The notes: generated by a model not told the origin, from the letters alone. Counted from the stretch's first letter, positions 9,085 to 18,670 are shown. The stretch is 64,000 nucleotides of DNA from Thainema sp966674685 (GCA_966674685.1 CBKWJC010000036.1:1-64000), one strand, 5' to 3'. Program-made: numbers and translations.

Positions 9085-9837
9085 CTACTTGAGATGATCC
9101 CAACTATGATCTGGACTATATTCATAATCAGTATAGTTCTCACTTAGTTCCTCACAATCTCGATCAGATTCTGAACCATCTGGCATTTTTGTATTGCATA
9201 ACTTTGCGGTAGAGAGCTGAAAATCTGTAATATTCTTCACATTTTCAAGATTGGTATATGCAAAAATTGCATCGTTCACGTTGGATTCATTAAAGTCCGC
9301 ATTTTCTAAACTTGTGTTAATGAAACGAGCATTGCTTAGATTCGCTCTACTGCCAAGATAGGCATCAGTTAAGTTTGAATTTTCAAGACTTGCATAACGT
9401 AAATCAATCGCATTCATGACTACACCACTTAAATCCATATTGCTGAGATCAGCCCAACTTAGGATGCCAGTTTTGCTCCCAGAATTTTCTAAAGGAGCAG
9501 CTAACCCAGTAGATCGGAGAAAGAGCATTAACGAATTACGTCTTTGTTTATCTAAATCCCTTAAAGTGGTTGAACTTATGGATTGAGCGAGTACTTTAAC
9601 GTCTGAAAACTCATCCGCTGTTTTCAGATCATGCTCAATCAATAATTGTGATATTTGGTCAAGATAACCTCTTAGTAATTCCTGCTGATATCGCTCATTA
9701 GCTATCTCTCTTTGCTGCTGTTCCATCTGATAGCTGATCCAAAATCCACCGACAGCTAAAAGAATAGGTACAATCAATAGATCCAACCAGTCCCATACCG
9801 TTTTCTGATATAGATCAAAAAATTTTTTCTGGGCCAT
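9085..9837 (-). CDS. Membrane-anchored pentapeptide-repeat protein
   Basis: From the ATG at 9837 the product is 250 aa; a TTG at 9861 would add eight residues. One transmembrane helix lies near the N-terminus (LLIVPILLAVGGFWISY). A predicted coiled region follows (QMEQQQREIANERYQQELLR), then about 70 residues of pentapeptide repeats of the A(D/N)LxN type. The last ~50 residues are acidic with two cysteines. The repeats should form a right-handed beta helix on one side of the membrane. The role is unknown. It stands alone in the accessory patch. Confidence 0.8.
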   Translation of the reverse strand: MAQKKFFDLYQKTVWDWLDLLIVPILLAVGGFWISYQMEQQQREIANERYQQELLRGYLDQISQLLIEHDLKTADEFSDVKVLAQSISSTTLRDLDKQRRNSLMLFLRSTGLAAPLENSGSKTGILSWADLSNMDLSGVVMNAIDLRYASLENSNLTDAYLGSRANLSNARFINTSLENADFNESNVNDAIFAYTNLENVKNITDFQLSTAKLCNTKMPDGSESDRDCEELSENYTDYEYSPDHSWDHLK

Positions 9838-10293
9838 GATGAAGAGTTCTGTGACAACCAAAAAAATGATATTGCATATTTTTTAATTCTTCATGACCCA
9901 CAGAGGATCAAAATGTAGAGATGCCCCGCCTTATCCACTTGTCCAACATGAGCCTCGGCAGCAAGTGCGATCGCACGTTCCAGAGAAAACATGGGAAGCT
10001 CCAAATCAAATGCGCTTTTATCCATAATTTTGCACCTTTTGCATCGAGGGAGCATCGGGGCAGGGGAGCAGGGGGAGCTGATTTGTCACCACAATTTGGC
10101 ATCGGTGTAACACAAGCCGCTTTATTTTTTGCCAGTTGTTAGGAGCATAGATCCTTACCCCTAACTATCGACAGAAATAGCTTCCAGCCTTCGACCCATC
10201 CTTTGATCCAGCTATCGAACGAGGTCACTGATCGATTTGTTTATAAAGATGAAAGTAGTCAAATCGACGCAATCCTCGCAGGAGGAACACCTT

Positions 10294-10878
10294 ATGAGAA
10301 TGACTGATAACAATCAACACCGTCGCGCAGTCGGCCTGTTTTCGACCCGTGCAGAAGCAGAGCAGGCCATGTATCGTCTACGCGATAGTGGCTTTCACAT
10401 GGATCACGTTTCGGTAGTTGCCAAGTCTGGCGAGGGACTGAGAGATTTAACCACCGACCGCAGCTACGATCCAAATAAGCCTAAGGGTGAACAGGCCAAA
10501 GGTGGCGCGGGTGCGGGTGCAACCGCTGGTGCCGTTGCAGGCGGCGCGGTTGGTTTAATTGGTAGCCTCGGCGTACTTGCTATCCCTGGCGTTGGAGCTG
10601 CTGCCGAAGTTGGCTTCTTGCTGGCTAATACCTTACTGGGTAGCGGTATCGGTGCAGCCAGCGGTGGATTACTCGGCGCACTGATTGGCTGGGGTGTCCC
10701 CGAAGATCGAGCCAATTACTACAACGATCGCGTCTACAATAACAACGAGTATTTAGTACTCGTAGAAGGGAATGAAGCAGAAATTCAGGCTGCTGAGTCG
10801 GTACTCCGCAACAACGGTATCCGCGACTGGGGCATCTATGGTTCGACGGGAACACCTAATTACGCTGGTACCCGATAA
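10294..10878 (+). CDS. General-stress-type protein with glycine-rich membrane-inserting segment
   Basis: The start is the ATG at 10294, preceded by a strong GGAGG at 10281-10285; an upstream in-frame start lacks this. The 194-aa product begins with a YflT/general-stress-like fold (AVGLFSTRAEAEQAMYRLRD), followed by a basic linker. A long Gly/Ala segment (about residues 70-145) resembles glycine-zipper membrane segments, and a C-terminal alpha/beta half repeats the first (EYLVLVEGNEAEIQAAESVL). Such proteins are common in cyanobacteria and often stress-induced. The biochemical role is unknown. Confidence 0.8.
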   Translation: MRMTDNNQHRRAVGLFSTRAEAEQAMYRLRDSGFHMDHVSVVAKSGEGLRDLTTDRSYDPNKPKGEQAKGGAGAGATAGAVAGGAVGLIGSLGVLAIPGVGAAAEVGFLLANTLLGSGIGAASGGLLGALIGWGVPEDRANYYNDRVYNNNEYLVLVEGNEAEIQAAESVLRNNGIRDWGIYGSTGTPNYAGTR

Positions 10879-10916
10879 AACCAGTGGCTAGAATCAGGTC
10901 TGCGTACAAGATACCC

Positions 10917-10967
10917 AATTCATGTTTGTGACACGGTCGCTCAGCAACCGTGTCACAAACATGAATT
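10917..10967. terminator. 21-bp perfect hairpin between convergent genes
   Basis: Arms 10917-10937 and 10947-10967 are perfectly complementary with a 9-base loop. It lies between the stress gene and the ABC-F gene, overlapping the latter's stop codon. It is probably a bidirectional terminator. The flanks ACCC and TGGGTTTTTAACCAG also resemble the ends of the AAGTCTG hairpin family. Confidence 0.75.
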
Positions 10968-12594
10968 ATGGGTTTTTAACCAGCTCCCAGTAATATTGCT
11001 CTGCATCATTGGGTTGATTCAAGAGAGGCCGGAGCTGGCGATTGGTGATCTGATAGGCTTGAGTGATTTCAACGCGGCTGAGGAAATCAATGTCATGAGA
11101 AATGACCCATAGAGCCCCTTGAAACTCATTCACGCCATCCACAATGTGATCAACAGTTGCTGTATCCAGGTTATTCGTGGGTTCGTCTAAAATGAGCCAG
11201 TCGATTTGGGCAATACTGATCATGGCGATCGCCAACCGAGCCAGTTCCCCTCCACTCAAGCTAGCTGCAAGTTGGTCAACCCGATCATTGAAAAAGAGAA
11301 AATGTCCGAGCTGTTGCCGGATCGGCTGATAGTCTAGAGACGGGTTTGCGACCCGCATATTTTCCAGAACCGTTAGCTTCCGATCGACTAGGTCATAGTT
11401 TTGATCCAGATAGACTGCCTTCAGACTCGCTTCAGACTCAGCCTGTAATCCAGGTGCAATCTTCACTTCACCAGCCTCCAAGACAGCCGGATGACCGTTG
11501 AATAAAATGGCCTTGGCTAAACTGGACTTACCTGAACCATTGGCTCCCGCAATTGAAACACGATCGCCCACTGCCACATGTAGCTGAATATTTTCAATCA
11601 AGATGCGATCGCAAATTCTCAAATGTGCGCCCTGGATATCAACTAGATTGCGGCGTTTCAAGCTACCTTCTTCCAGTTGAACTCGACTGGTTTTAGAGGT
11701 TTTAATTTTCGTGTCTGCCACTTTTTGAGCCGCTTTCTCTACGGCTGCATCATGCTTTTGCTTAGCAACGCCAGCAGTAGCCTCCGCTTTTCGCTGTAGC
11801 GCACCTGCTAAAATTTTGGGCATGCTGCCTGCTTTCCGTTTCCCATGTCTACGAGATTGAGCTGCTCGCTGTTGTTCTTGCTGAGCAGCAGCTTTGGCGC
11901 GTTTCAATTCCTTTCTGGCTACTTCATGTATTCGCAATGCGGCCTGATGTTCCGTTGCCAGTTGCGACCGATAAAACGAATAGTTGCCGCCGTAGATCTT
12001 GAGTGCCGATGGCGTCAATTCCCAAATTGTATCCACCACTTGATCCAAGAAAAAAGGCTGGTGCGACACCAACACTACCGCACCAGGAAACGATTGCAGC
12101 AAGGCTTGCAGTTGATGCAATGCGGCTAAGTCTAAATGATTGGTTGGTTCATCGAGCAAGAGCAGATCGGGTTGGTGGGAAAGGGCAATTGCTAACCACA
12201 GCTTCATCCACTCACCACCGCTCAGGCTACCGATTGGCTGAGAGAGCGGCAATTCAGTCGCAAACTGCTCTTCCAGGATTAAGGTAATCGTCCACCACTC
12301 TTCAGTATGACGGCTGAGCCAATCAAGGAGTAATTCTTGAGACTGCGTGACATCCGGTGCAAGCACCTGAGGCAGATAGAAAACCTGACCTGCTGTGACC
12401 ACAGTACCTGCTTGAGGGATTAACTGCCCTGCAAACAGCTTGAGCAAAGTTGATTTGCCGCTGCCATTGCGACCGACTAAACCGATGCGATCGCAGGTAT
12501 GAATTGCTGCCGTAATGTCTTGAAATAGGATTTCCATTGTCGCCAGTTCATAGGTGATATGGCTGGCATTAAGAATTGCTTTTCTCTGCATCAT
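10966..12594 (-). CDS. ABC-F family ATPase
   Basis: There are two ABC domains and no membrane segments. The first has Walker A GRNGSGKST, signature LSGGEWMKL and Walker B LLLLDEPTNHLD. The second has GANGSGKSS, LSGGELARL and LILDEPTNNLD. A charged linker rich in Ala, Gln and Lys separates them. ABC-F proteins act on the ribosome as translation factors or antibiotic-resistance protection proteins; which applies here cannot be told. A start at 12594 (542 aa) or 12591 fits the GAGGGAG sequence just upstream; a longer frame to 12624 is less likely. Confidence 0.9.
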   Translation of the reverse strand: MMQRKAILNASHITYELATMEILFQDITAAIHTCDRIGLVGRNGSGKSTLLKLFAGQLIPQAGTVVTAGQVFYLPQVLAPDVTQSQELLLDWLSRHTEEWWTITLILEEQFATELPLSQPIGSLSGGEWMKLWLAIALSHQPDLLLLDEPTNHLDLAALHQLQALLQSFPGAVVLVSHQPFFLDQVVDTIWELTPSALKIYGGNYSFYRSQLATEHQAALRIHEVARKELKRAKAAAQQEQQRAAQSRRHGKRKAGSMPKILAGALQRKAEATAGVAKQKHDAAVEKAAQKVADTKIKTSKTSRVQLEEGSLKRRNLVDIQGAHLRICDRILIENIQLHVAVGDRVSIAGANGSGKSSLAKAILFNGHPAVLEAGEVKIAPGLQAESEASLKAVYLDQNYDLVDRKLTVLENMRVANPSLDYQPIRQQLGHFLFFNDRVDQLAASLSGGELARLAIAMISIAQIDWLILDEPTNNLDTATVDHIVDGVNEFQGALWVISHDIDFLSRVEITQAYQITNRQLRPLLNQPNDAEQYYWELVKNP

Positions 12595-12675
12595 TCTGCT
12601 CCCTCTTGCTGGACTGGGCGGCACTGTAGCGTTGGCCGCAGGGTCATCAAGAAGTCGCTATCCCAATCAAGTTGC

Positions 12676-12756
12676 GGTAGTGGTATACAGGTAATGATTT
12701 TGGGTGGTGTGAGCGGTGCCCACACCACCCAAAATCATTACATCTTGAGAACTACC
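12676..12756. mobile_element. 81-bp palindromic MITE, copy 2 (inverted orientation)
   Basis: GGTAGT and ACTACC ends with the same hairpin core, inverted relative to copy 1. Flanks CAAGTTGC (12668-12675) and CAAATTGC (12757-12764) match at 7 of 8 positions, an ageing 8-bp target duplication. Confidence 0.85.
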
Positions 12757-12987
12757 CAAATTGCTAGCTTGTATGCATTTGAAATCCGGCTGCAAAGTTC
12801 TGAAGACTTTGGTGTTGAAGGCCGAATACAGCAGATCGGGGGATCTGGCACTCTTCAAATTGCTGAGACAGATTGGATTAGCGACGAGCAGAAAACTTCA
12901 TGATTGCAGATTTTGTATTACGTTAACCGTAAGTGTAGTATAGCAGCTCTCAAGCGGATGAGCCAGTAATCTCAAGATGAAAAATCG
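12757..12987. other. Intergenic region without a recognisable gene
   Basis: The gap between the ABC-F promoter side and the end of the mrp operon holds the MITE duplication and the terminator hairpin listed separately. Short frames here are not convincing. Confidence 0.6.
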
Positions 12988-13030
12988 ATGAAGAAACGTG
13001 CCATTGCATCGCGACAGCACGTTTCTTCAT
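12988..13030. terminator. Terminator-like hairpin downstream of mrpB
   Basis: Perfect 14-bp arms (ATGAAGAAACGTGC and its complement) enclose a 15-base loop, 47 bases after the mrpB stop codon. This is the natural 3' end of the bicA-mrp operon. Confidence 0.7.
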
Positions 13031-13076
13031 TGGATTGGCGACCAAATGCAGCACAAATGCCATTATCCAGCCGATC

Positions 13077-13739
13077 TCACAACAACCCCCGATAGCGAAT
13101 AAAGAGTAGAATTGCCGCCCATGCGCCTAGCGCGACTTTAACCGCTACCAATATATTGAGCACTGGAATCCAGCCACCGCTTACCAATCCACCCAGCTCA
13201 CCGTGCGGCAGTTCCAGGCCAATCAGTGATACCGCCGCTAGGACAACAAAAATCAGTACCGACACTTTTTCCAAGGCTGCGGCTCGCCAGCGCTGGTAGA
13301 TTGCTTCCATCCATGTAGACGACGAGGTAATTGCTACCAGACCAATAGCCGTACCGCCTGCCACACCTGCCGCGAATCCCCCACCGGGACTGAGATGTCC
13401 TCGGATCGCTAGCTCGATACTAACGAGGGCCGCAATCGTCGCGCCCAGTCGCGCTAGCACAATCGACGGATGATCGGTGAACTGATAGATGGTGCAAGAG
13501 GGCTGTTCATCGGCCAGCAAAAACCGCACGCCCATAATGGCAACCGTAAATACAACGACCTCAAAAATAGTGTCATAAAGGCGATTCCGGAAGATAATCC
13601 CCGAAACGGCGTTGGGTACTCCGGTATCCTGCACCACCATTTCTACTATCGACAGCTCAGCAGCGTCCACCGCTGGATTCGGAAAGACCAGCATCTTGAG
13701 ATAGAGAGCGATACCAACGGCAACGTAAATCCACTTCAT
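13077..13739 (-). CDS. mrpB: Mrp antiporter subunit B
   Basis: The 220-aa integral membrane protein is the MnhB/MrpB subunit of the multi-subunit Na+/H+ antiporter. It has about six hydrophobic segments and the family motif RGHLSPGGGFAAG. It is last in the operon and overlaps the upstream mrpA-like gene by 4 bases (13736-13739), implying translational coupling. The N-terminal part is longer than in many MnhB proteins and resembles the extra MbhE/MbhF-type segment. Confidence 0.88.
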   Translation of the reverse strand: MKWIYVAVGIALYLKMLVFPNPAVDAAELSIVEMVVQDTGVPNAVSGIIFRNRLYDTIFEVVVFTVAIMGVRFLLADEQPSCTIYQFTDHPSIVLARLGATIAALVSIELAIRGHLSPGGGFAAGVAGGTAIGLVAITSSSTWMEAIYQRWRAAALEKVSVLIFVVLAAVSLIGLELPHGELGGLVSGGWIPVLNILVAVKVALGAWAAILLFIRYRGLL

Positions 13740-14506
13740 GACTGAATCTCCACGGCATTGGGCGGTTGAACTTGGACAGGCTGAGACTCGGACAACTTCG
13801 GATTCGCTGGCTCAAACAGCGTCAACTCAATCGCACTCGGCAAACTGCCGCTCTGCATCAGCTCATACAGGCGCGGCACATGGGTTTGGAGCTGATAGGC
13901 TGAAGTTGGGGTCACGGATTGACCTGGATCTGCTCCCTGCACACAGATGCTATGCACCTCTTTAGCCACCAGCGCCGATTCCAATGCTGATCGACTGGGA
14001 TAGGAAACTAGCTCTAGCCGCAGGTGATGCTTCCGCAGCAGTTGGCGTAAGGCATCCAACAGTTGTTTGGACTGCGTAGGTTCGGACGGATCATTGAGTC
14101 GGTCATGTGAATTCGGAGCAGGTGCGATCGCATCTACTGCATCTACTGCATCTAATTCTTCGAGTTCTTTTAATTCCTCTACTGGCGCGACTGGCTCAGG
14201 CACGAAGACCTGCTCCCACTCACCCTTAACCACACCGAGCCGCATCCTCATAGAAGAACGAACTGCGATCGCATAGAGCGTAATCGACAGCATCGTGCCC
14301 ACCAGCGCCTCCGTCAGCGCCACATCTGCTGCACCAAACAAGGCATAGACCAGTGCAGCAACCGCACCGAGGATACCCCGAATCACCAGCGCATGGTAGG
14401 GATTCACCTGGGTGACAACCATGCAAGCAGTTATCGGTAGCAAAGCTGCGATCGCAACCACATATAAATCTTCAGCAAACAAACCGTCAGCTAGTCCCTC
14501 AATCAT
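13736..14506 (-). CDS. Short MrpA / MbhD-like subunit (DUF4040) with C-terminal soluble domain
   Basis: The first ~90 residues form the DUF4040/MbhD-like membrane domain (VNPYHALVIRGILGAVAALV, FGAADVALTEALVGTML), equivalent to the C-terminal part of full-length MrpA. A Glu/Ala-rich linker and an alpha/beta C-terminal domain (LRLELVSYPSRSALESAL) follow. It occupies the 'A' slot of the C-D-D-E-F-G-A-B order known in cyanobacteria. No full-length MrpA is present, so the two MrpD copies probably supply the antiporter-like subunits. Confidence 0.82.
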   Translation of the reverse strand: MIEGLADGLFAEDLYVVAIAALLPITACMVVTQVNPYHALVIRGILGAVAALVYALFGAADVALTEALVGTMLSITLYAIAVRSSMRMRLGVVKGEWEQVFVPEPVAPVEELKELEELDAVDAVDAIAPAPNSHDRLNDPSEPTQSKQLLDALRQLLRKHHLRLELVSYPSRSALESALVAKEVHSICVQGADPGQSVTPTSAYQLQTHVPRLYELMQSGSLPSAIELTLFEPANPKLSESQPVQVQPPNAVEIQS

Positions 14507-14544
14507 CAGTTCCTCCCTATTTCACCAGCAATCATCACCAACAC

Positions 14545-14608
14545 GCTCCCCTACACCCCTAACCCCTACACCCTTACACCCACCCCTACACCCCTACACC
14601 CCTATCCC
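14545..14608. repeat. CCCCTACA short tandem repeat inside the mrp operon
   Basis: Several imperfect tandem copies of an 8-base unit CCCCTACA fill the gap between the mrpG and mrpA-like genes. No gene is seen in it. Confidence 0.7.
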
Positions 14609-14615
14609 CAACCCA

Positions 14616-14894
14616 TCACCGTCTCGACACCGTCGCTCGCGAACAATAGGCCAGCACATACCCCAGCACCGTATTCCAAATCGCCAGGGAAATCAGCGCA
14701 AACAGCAACAGTGGCCATTGATGGGGAATTTTGAGCAGCAGCCCTACGATAATGCTCATGGAGCCAAGCGTATCGGCCACGGACAGACTATGCAATTTGA
14801 AGAACACGGAACGATTGCCCAGCAGCGGCAATGTTCCCCAGAACCAAAAGACCAAACCCAGGCCAATTAAGGCGTAGCTAATCGCGTTGATCAT
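14616..14894 (-). CDS. mrpG: Mrp antiporter subunit G
   Basis: The 92-aa protein has three hydrophobic helices and the MnhG pattern (LGLVFWFWGTLPLL, SVADTLGSMSIIVGLLL). It is a small membrane subunit of the Mrp complex, in the expected position after mrpF. The stop lies about 110 bases before the next gene across a tandem repeat. Confidence 0.88.
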   Translation of the reverse strand: MINAISYALIGLGLVFWFWGTLPLLGNRSVFFKLHSLSVADTLGSMSIIVGLLLKIPHQWPLLLFALISLAIWNTVLGYVLAYCSRATVSRR

Positions 14895-14924
14895 AAGTAA
14901 AGCTTGAAATCGTTAAATATGGGT

Positions 14925-15012
14925 TTTCCCTCATCCCCAACCCTTCTCCCACAGGAGAAGGGAGTAATCTCAAAGTCCCTCTCCATGCGGGAGAGGGATT
15001 TAGGGTGAGGGT
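14925..15012. repeat. CCCTCATCCCCAACCC-type inverted repeat
   Basis: The sequence CCCTCATCCCCAACCCTTCTCC and its near-complement GGATTTAGGGTGAGGG bracket internal GGAGAAGGG and GAGAGGG arms. This dispersed hairpin repeat is related to the one at 20727-20825. It sits between mrpF and mrpG. Confidence 0.75.
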
Positions 15013-15013
15013 A

Positions 15014-15292
15014 CTACTCCAAAACTTGCACATCTGCATCTGCTTCATTCATCCGTCTGAGAATGTGGGCCAGCAGCATCAGCGCCGCATTGCCAACGCT
15101 GAGGATCAGCACTCCCACCACCCCAATCATCCAGTCACCGCGCAGCACCGACACCACTAGCACCATAACGGAGGTTTTGGTGGCAATACTGGCAAAGGCC
15201 AGCATCTTTTGCCAAATGTCCTCATCCTGCCAAGCCTCGTAGATCGGAATCAGCAAGGCTAGAATCATGGCAATCATTATCCAGTTCATCAT
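15014..15292 (-). CDS. mrpF: Mrp antiporter subunit F
   Basis: The 92-aa protein has three predicted membrane helices and fits MrpF by size and position (start overlaps the mrpE stop by 4 bases at 15289-15292). Motifs are weaker than for the other subunits, so part of the assignment rests on gene order. Confidence 0.78.
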   Translation of the reverse strand: MMNWIMIAMILALLIPIYEAWQDEDIWQKMLAFASIATKTSVMVLVVSVLRGDWMIGVVGVLILSVGNAALMLLAHILRRMNEADADVQVLE

Positions 15293-15690
15293 GGTTTCGT
15301 CCTCCGGACGCGATGGACTTCATACCAGCCGTTTTCGTGACACTTTGACACGATGGTTTTCGGCGTAAATGTAATCAGAAAAATATCAAGGAAAATCAGT
15401 CCTGGTGTGCGATTGGGCTTCACCCGCTCCAGCGTGATGTCTTCATACCTATGGGGTCGTACCATCATTTCAATCGCTTCGATATACGCCTTGGGAATCG
15501 CCACAATGATTTCCCAGAGCACATGCAGCCAGTCTTTCAGCACGGCAGGAGCCGTCAAGCGACGCGGCAGCAGAAAGGCGATACACACACCAATCAGAAT
15601 ATTAGTCAAGCTCAAATCAGCCGTGAGCAAGAACCAAATCGTTAATCGTAGGATTAAATCTAAATAGCCAATCATGCCATCACCATCCAA
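15289..15690 (-). CDS. mrpE: Mrp antiporter subunit E
   Basis: The 133-aa protein matches MnhE/MrpE: LTIWFLLTADLSLTNILIGV, a basic loop, and the conserved segment TPGLIFLDIFLITFTPKTIV. It overlaps the upstream mrpD by 19 bases and mrpF by 4. An internal ATG at 15675 is an alternative start. Confidence 0.88.
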   Translation of the reverse strand: MDGDGMIGYLDLILRLTIWFLLTADLSLTNILIGVCIAFLLPRRLTAPAVLKDWLHVLWEIIVAIPKAYIEAIEMMVRPHRYEDITLERVKPNRTPGLIFLDIFLITFTPKTIVSKCHENGWYEVHRVRRTKP

Positions 15691-17150
15691 AATAGCGACA
15701 TCAGCGTCAGACTCATCACTCCAATTAAATGCTCAAACTCCTCCAACACGCGGGGCAGCTTAACGACCAATCGCTGGAAGACTAGGCCATAAGCTAGCCA
15801 ACCCAAACCAATAGTGAGTAAGGGTTTAATCACATTCGCTAGCGAATAGGCTTCGTAATACACGACATTGGCAGCAAACAGGCCACCCAGTAGCAAAATC
15901 ATGGCAGGCCAAAAGCCCAGTTTGAGACTGCGCTTCGATTCTGCCTCTGGATCAGCCTCGAATTTCGACTCGGATTCCGACTGATGGGGCAGAAAGATGA
16001 ACTTGGCAAAAGAGATTGCCGTTCCCAGTGCCGCAATATTCATCACCACCACCTGCCACGGCAGCAGGTTCTTCATTGTCAAAACCTTTGCACCAAAACC
16101 GGATAGTAGGGGGAAACCAGAAATTGAGAAGCTGGCAATCACTAGCGCGAACCAAATCGGTGTGGCAATCGGCGTTTGATTCAGTTGCTTAAAGCTACGG
16201 CTGGGTAAGTTACCTGCAATCAGAAACAGCGCCGATTTCACCAGTCCATGCGTCAGCGCATAAAAACCACCCACCTGGGGAGCTGCCATCACAAAGCCCA
16301 ACTGCGAAACCGTATGAAACGCCAACATCCGCTTCGTATCTTTCTCAAAGACAGCATACGCAACTCCCAGCAACGCTGTGCCGACGCCAAACAGCCGCAC
16401 AATTGGTTCAATCTCTTCCACCAGCAGCGCACAGCGCACCAGAGGAAAGACACCTGCCTTAATCACGACGCCGGAAAGCAAGGCTGAGACTGGAGTATCG
16501 GTTTCAGAATGGGTCAGCGGTAGCCACAAACCGGAGACAAAAATGCCGCCCTTGGTGAGTAAAGCCAAGATAATAAGTGCGATCGCATCTGTAGGCGCTG
16601 TCTTCAACCCTTCGTAAGCAAAGGAATGATTCGCTTGATATACCAGCACGGCTCCAATCAGGTAGAACAGCATCGCCGTATTGCTGACAAACAGATAGCG
16701 TAGTCCCACCCAAATAGAACGATCAGTGCGGGGATAAGCAATCAGCAAAAATGCGGCGATGCTCATCAGCTCTAGCGCTACGTATAAACTGATGAAATCC
16801 GCACAAATGAAGGCCGAATTCACGCTGCCATGCAGAATGATCAGTTGGGTATAGAAAAAGCTGTTTTGCTCCCGATGCCAGCAGTACAGAATCACCGCTG
16901 CTGTCACTAACCCATTAGTCAAGATAAAGAACCCGCTGAGCGAATCAACGGTCAGCGTTACCCCGAAGTGATCAATGAGCTGTAAATTCAGAACCGTTGG
17001 ATCCAGCAGCCGCTGCAATCCGTAGGCAATTGACATCAAGCCAACTCCCAGCGCTAAGTGGCGCGCCAGTTTGGGCAGCAGATAAATGCTGAATCCAATT
17101 AAAAATGGCAGTGCTATCCAGACAATTGTTAGCGTATTCATCAAACTCAC
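15672..17150 (-). CDS. mrpD: Mrp antiporter subunit D, downstream copy
   Basis: The 492-aa polytopic protein belongs to the proton-translocating NuoL/M/N-like family. It has the conserved VDSLSGFFIL, LELMSIAAFLL, LLTKGGIFVSGLWLP, FEKDTKRMLAFHTVSQLG and HGLVKSALFL segments, including the buried Lys and His residues used for ion translocation. It is very similar to the neighbouring copy at 17201-18670; differences concentrate near the N-terminus, the loop around 385-400 and the C-terminus. Cyanobacterial Mrp operons normally carry two D genes. Confidence 0.92.
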   Translation of the reverse strand: MSLMNTLTIVWIALPFLIGFSIYLLPKLARHLALGVGLMSIAYGLQRLLDPTVLNLQLIDHFGVTLTVDSLSGFFILTNGLVTAAVILYCWHREQNSFFYTQLIILHGSVNSAFICADFISLYVALELMSIAAFLLIAYPRTDRSIWVGLRYLFVSNTAMLFYLIGAVLVYQANHSFAYEGLKTAPTDAIALIILALLTKGGIFVSGLWLPLTHSETDTPVSALLSGVVIKAGVFPLVRCALLVEEIEPIVRLFGVGTALLGVAYAVFEKDTKRMLAFHTVSQLGFVMAAPQVGGFYALTHGLVKSALFLIAGNLPSRSFKQLNQTPIATPIWFALVIASFSISGFPLLSGFGAKVLTMKNLLPWQVVVMNIAALGTAISFAKFIFLPHQSESESKFEADPEAESKRSLKLGFWPAMILLLGGLFAANVVYYEAYSLANVIKPLLTIGLGWLAYGLVFQRLVVKLPRVLEEFEHLIGVMSLTLMSLFWMVMA

Positions 17151-17200
17151 TACTGAACGTGCTTCTCAATCTCACCCGTTGCCAACCTTGAGCTGACCAA

Positions 17201-18670
17201 TTAGGCCAGCACCATCCAAAACAGCGACATTAGCATCAGACTCATTACCCCAATCAAGTGGTCAAACTGTTCTAGGATGAGCGGCAGCCTGAGCACCAAT
17301 CGCTTGAAAATCACGCCGTAAGCCAACCAGCCCAAACCAATTGTCACTAATGGTTTAACGATGTTAGCTAGCGAGTAAGCTTCATAGTAGACCCCGTTTG
17401 CAGCAAATAATCCACCCAGCAACAAAATCATGGTAGGCCAAAAGCCCGGTTTCAATCTGTGCTTTGATTCTGCCTCTGGCTCAGCCTCGGATTCCGACTC
17501 GGATTCTGACTGATGGGGCAGAAAGATGAACTTGGCAAATGCGATCGCAGTTCCTAGGGCCGCAATATTCATTACCACGACCTGCCACGGCAATAGATTT
17601 TTCATCGTCAAAACCTTTGCACCAAAACCTGATAGTAGAGGGAAACCAGAAATTGAGAAGCTGGCCAGCACCAGCACCAACCAAATCGGTGTAGCAATCG
17701 GCGTTTGATTCAGTTGCTTAAAACTGCGGCTGGGTAAGTTGCCCGCAATCAGAAACAGCGCCGATTTCACCAGTCCATGCGTCAGCGCATAAAAACCACC
17801 CACCTGGGGCGCTGCTAACACAAAGCCCAACTGGGACAAGGTACTGAACGCCAACAGCCGCTTCGTATCTTTCTCAAAGACGGCATAGCTGACGCCGAGT
17901 AGCGCTGTTCCGACCCCAAATAGCCGCACAATCGGCTCAATCTCTTCAACTATCAGCGCACAGCGCACCAGGGGAAAGACACCCGCCTTAATCACCACAC
18001 CAGAAAGCAAGGCTGACACCGGAGTATCGGCTTCAGAATGGGTCAACGGCAGCCACAAACCCGAGATAAAAATGCCGCCTTTCGTGAGTAAGCCCAGGGC
18101 AATGAGTGCGATCGCATCATTGGGCGCAGTTCGTAAACCTTCATAGGCAAAGGACTGATTCGCCTGATACACCAATACGGCTCCAATCAGGTAGAACAGC
18201 ATGGCCGTATTGCTGATAAATAGATAGCGCAGTCCCACCCAAATAGAACGGTCAGTCCGGGAATAGGTAATCAGCAAAAATGCCGCAATGCTAATCAATT
18301 CCAAGGTGACATAAAGGCTGATGAAATCCGCGCAGATGAAGGCCGAATTCACGCTGCCATGCAGGATGATCATCTGGGTATAGAAGAAGCTGTTTTTCCC
18401 CTGATGCCAGCAGTACAGAATCACCGCTGCTGTCACTAATCCATTAGTCAGGATAAAAAACCCACTGAGTGAATCAACAGTCAGCGTCACCCCAAAGTGA
18501 TCAATGAGCTGTAGATTTAGAACCGCCGGATCTAGCAGCCGCTGTACTCCATAGAACAGAGAAATAAAAGCGACTCCTAGCGCTAAATAACGCGCTAGTT
18601 TGGGCAGCAAGTAAATGCTGAACCCAATTAAAAATGGCAGTGCTATCCAGACAATCGTTAGTGTGTTCAT
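17201..18670 (-). CDS. mrpD: Mrp antiporter subunit D, upstream copy
   Basis: The 489-aa protein is a near twin of the following gene, sharing most residues including VDSLSGFFIL, LLTKGGIFISGLWLP, FEKDTKRLLAFSTLSQLG and HGLVKSALFL. It begins MNTLTIVWIALPFLIG; the downstream copy has the same start after an extra MSL. The pair are separated by 50 bases. The high identity, also at DNA level, points to recent duplication or gene conversion. Confidence 0.92.
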   Translation of the reverse strand: MNTLTIVWIALPFLIGFSIYLLPKLARYLALGVAFISLFYGVQRLLDPAVLNLQLIDHFGVTLTVDSLSGFFILTNGLVTAAVILYCWHQGKNSFFYTQMIILHGSVNSAFICADFISLYVTLELISIAAFLLITYSRTDRSIWVGLRYLFISNTAMLFYLIGAVLVYQANQSFAYEGLRTAPNDAIALIALGLLTKGGIFISGLWLPLTHSEADTPVSALLSGVVIKAGVFPLVRCALIVEEIEPIVRLFGVGTALLGVSYAVFEKDTKRLLAFSTLSQLGFVLAAPQVGGFYALTHGLVKSALFLIAGNLPSRSFKQLNQTPIATPIWLVLVLASFSISGFPLLSGFGAKVLTMKNLLPWQVVVMNIAALGTAIAFAKFIFLPHQSESESESEAEPEAESKHRLKPGFWPTMILLLGGLFAANGVYYEAYSLANIVKPLVTIGLGWLAYGVIFKRLVLRLPLILEQFDHLIGVMSLMLMSLFWMVLA

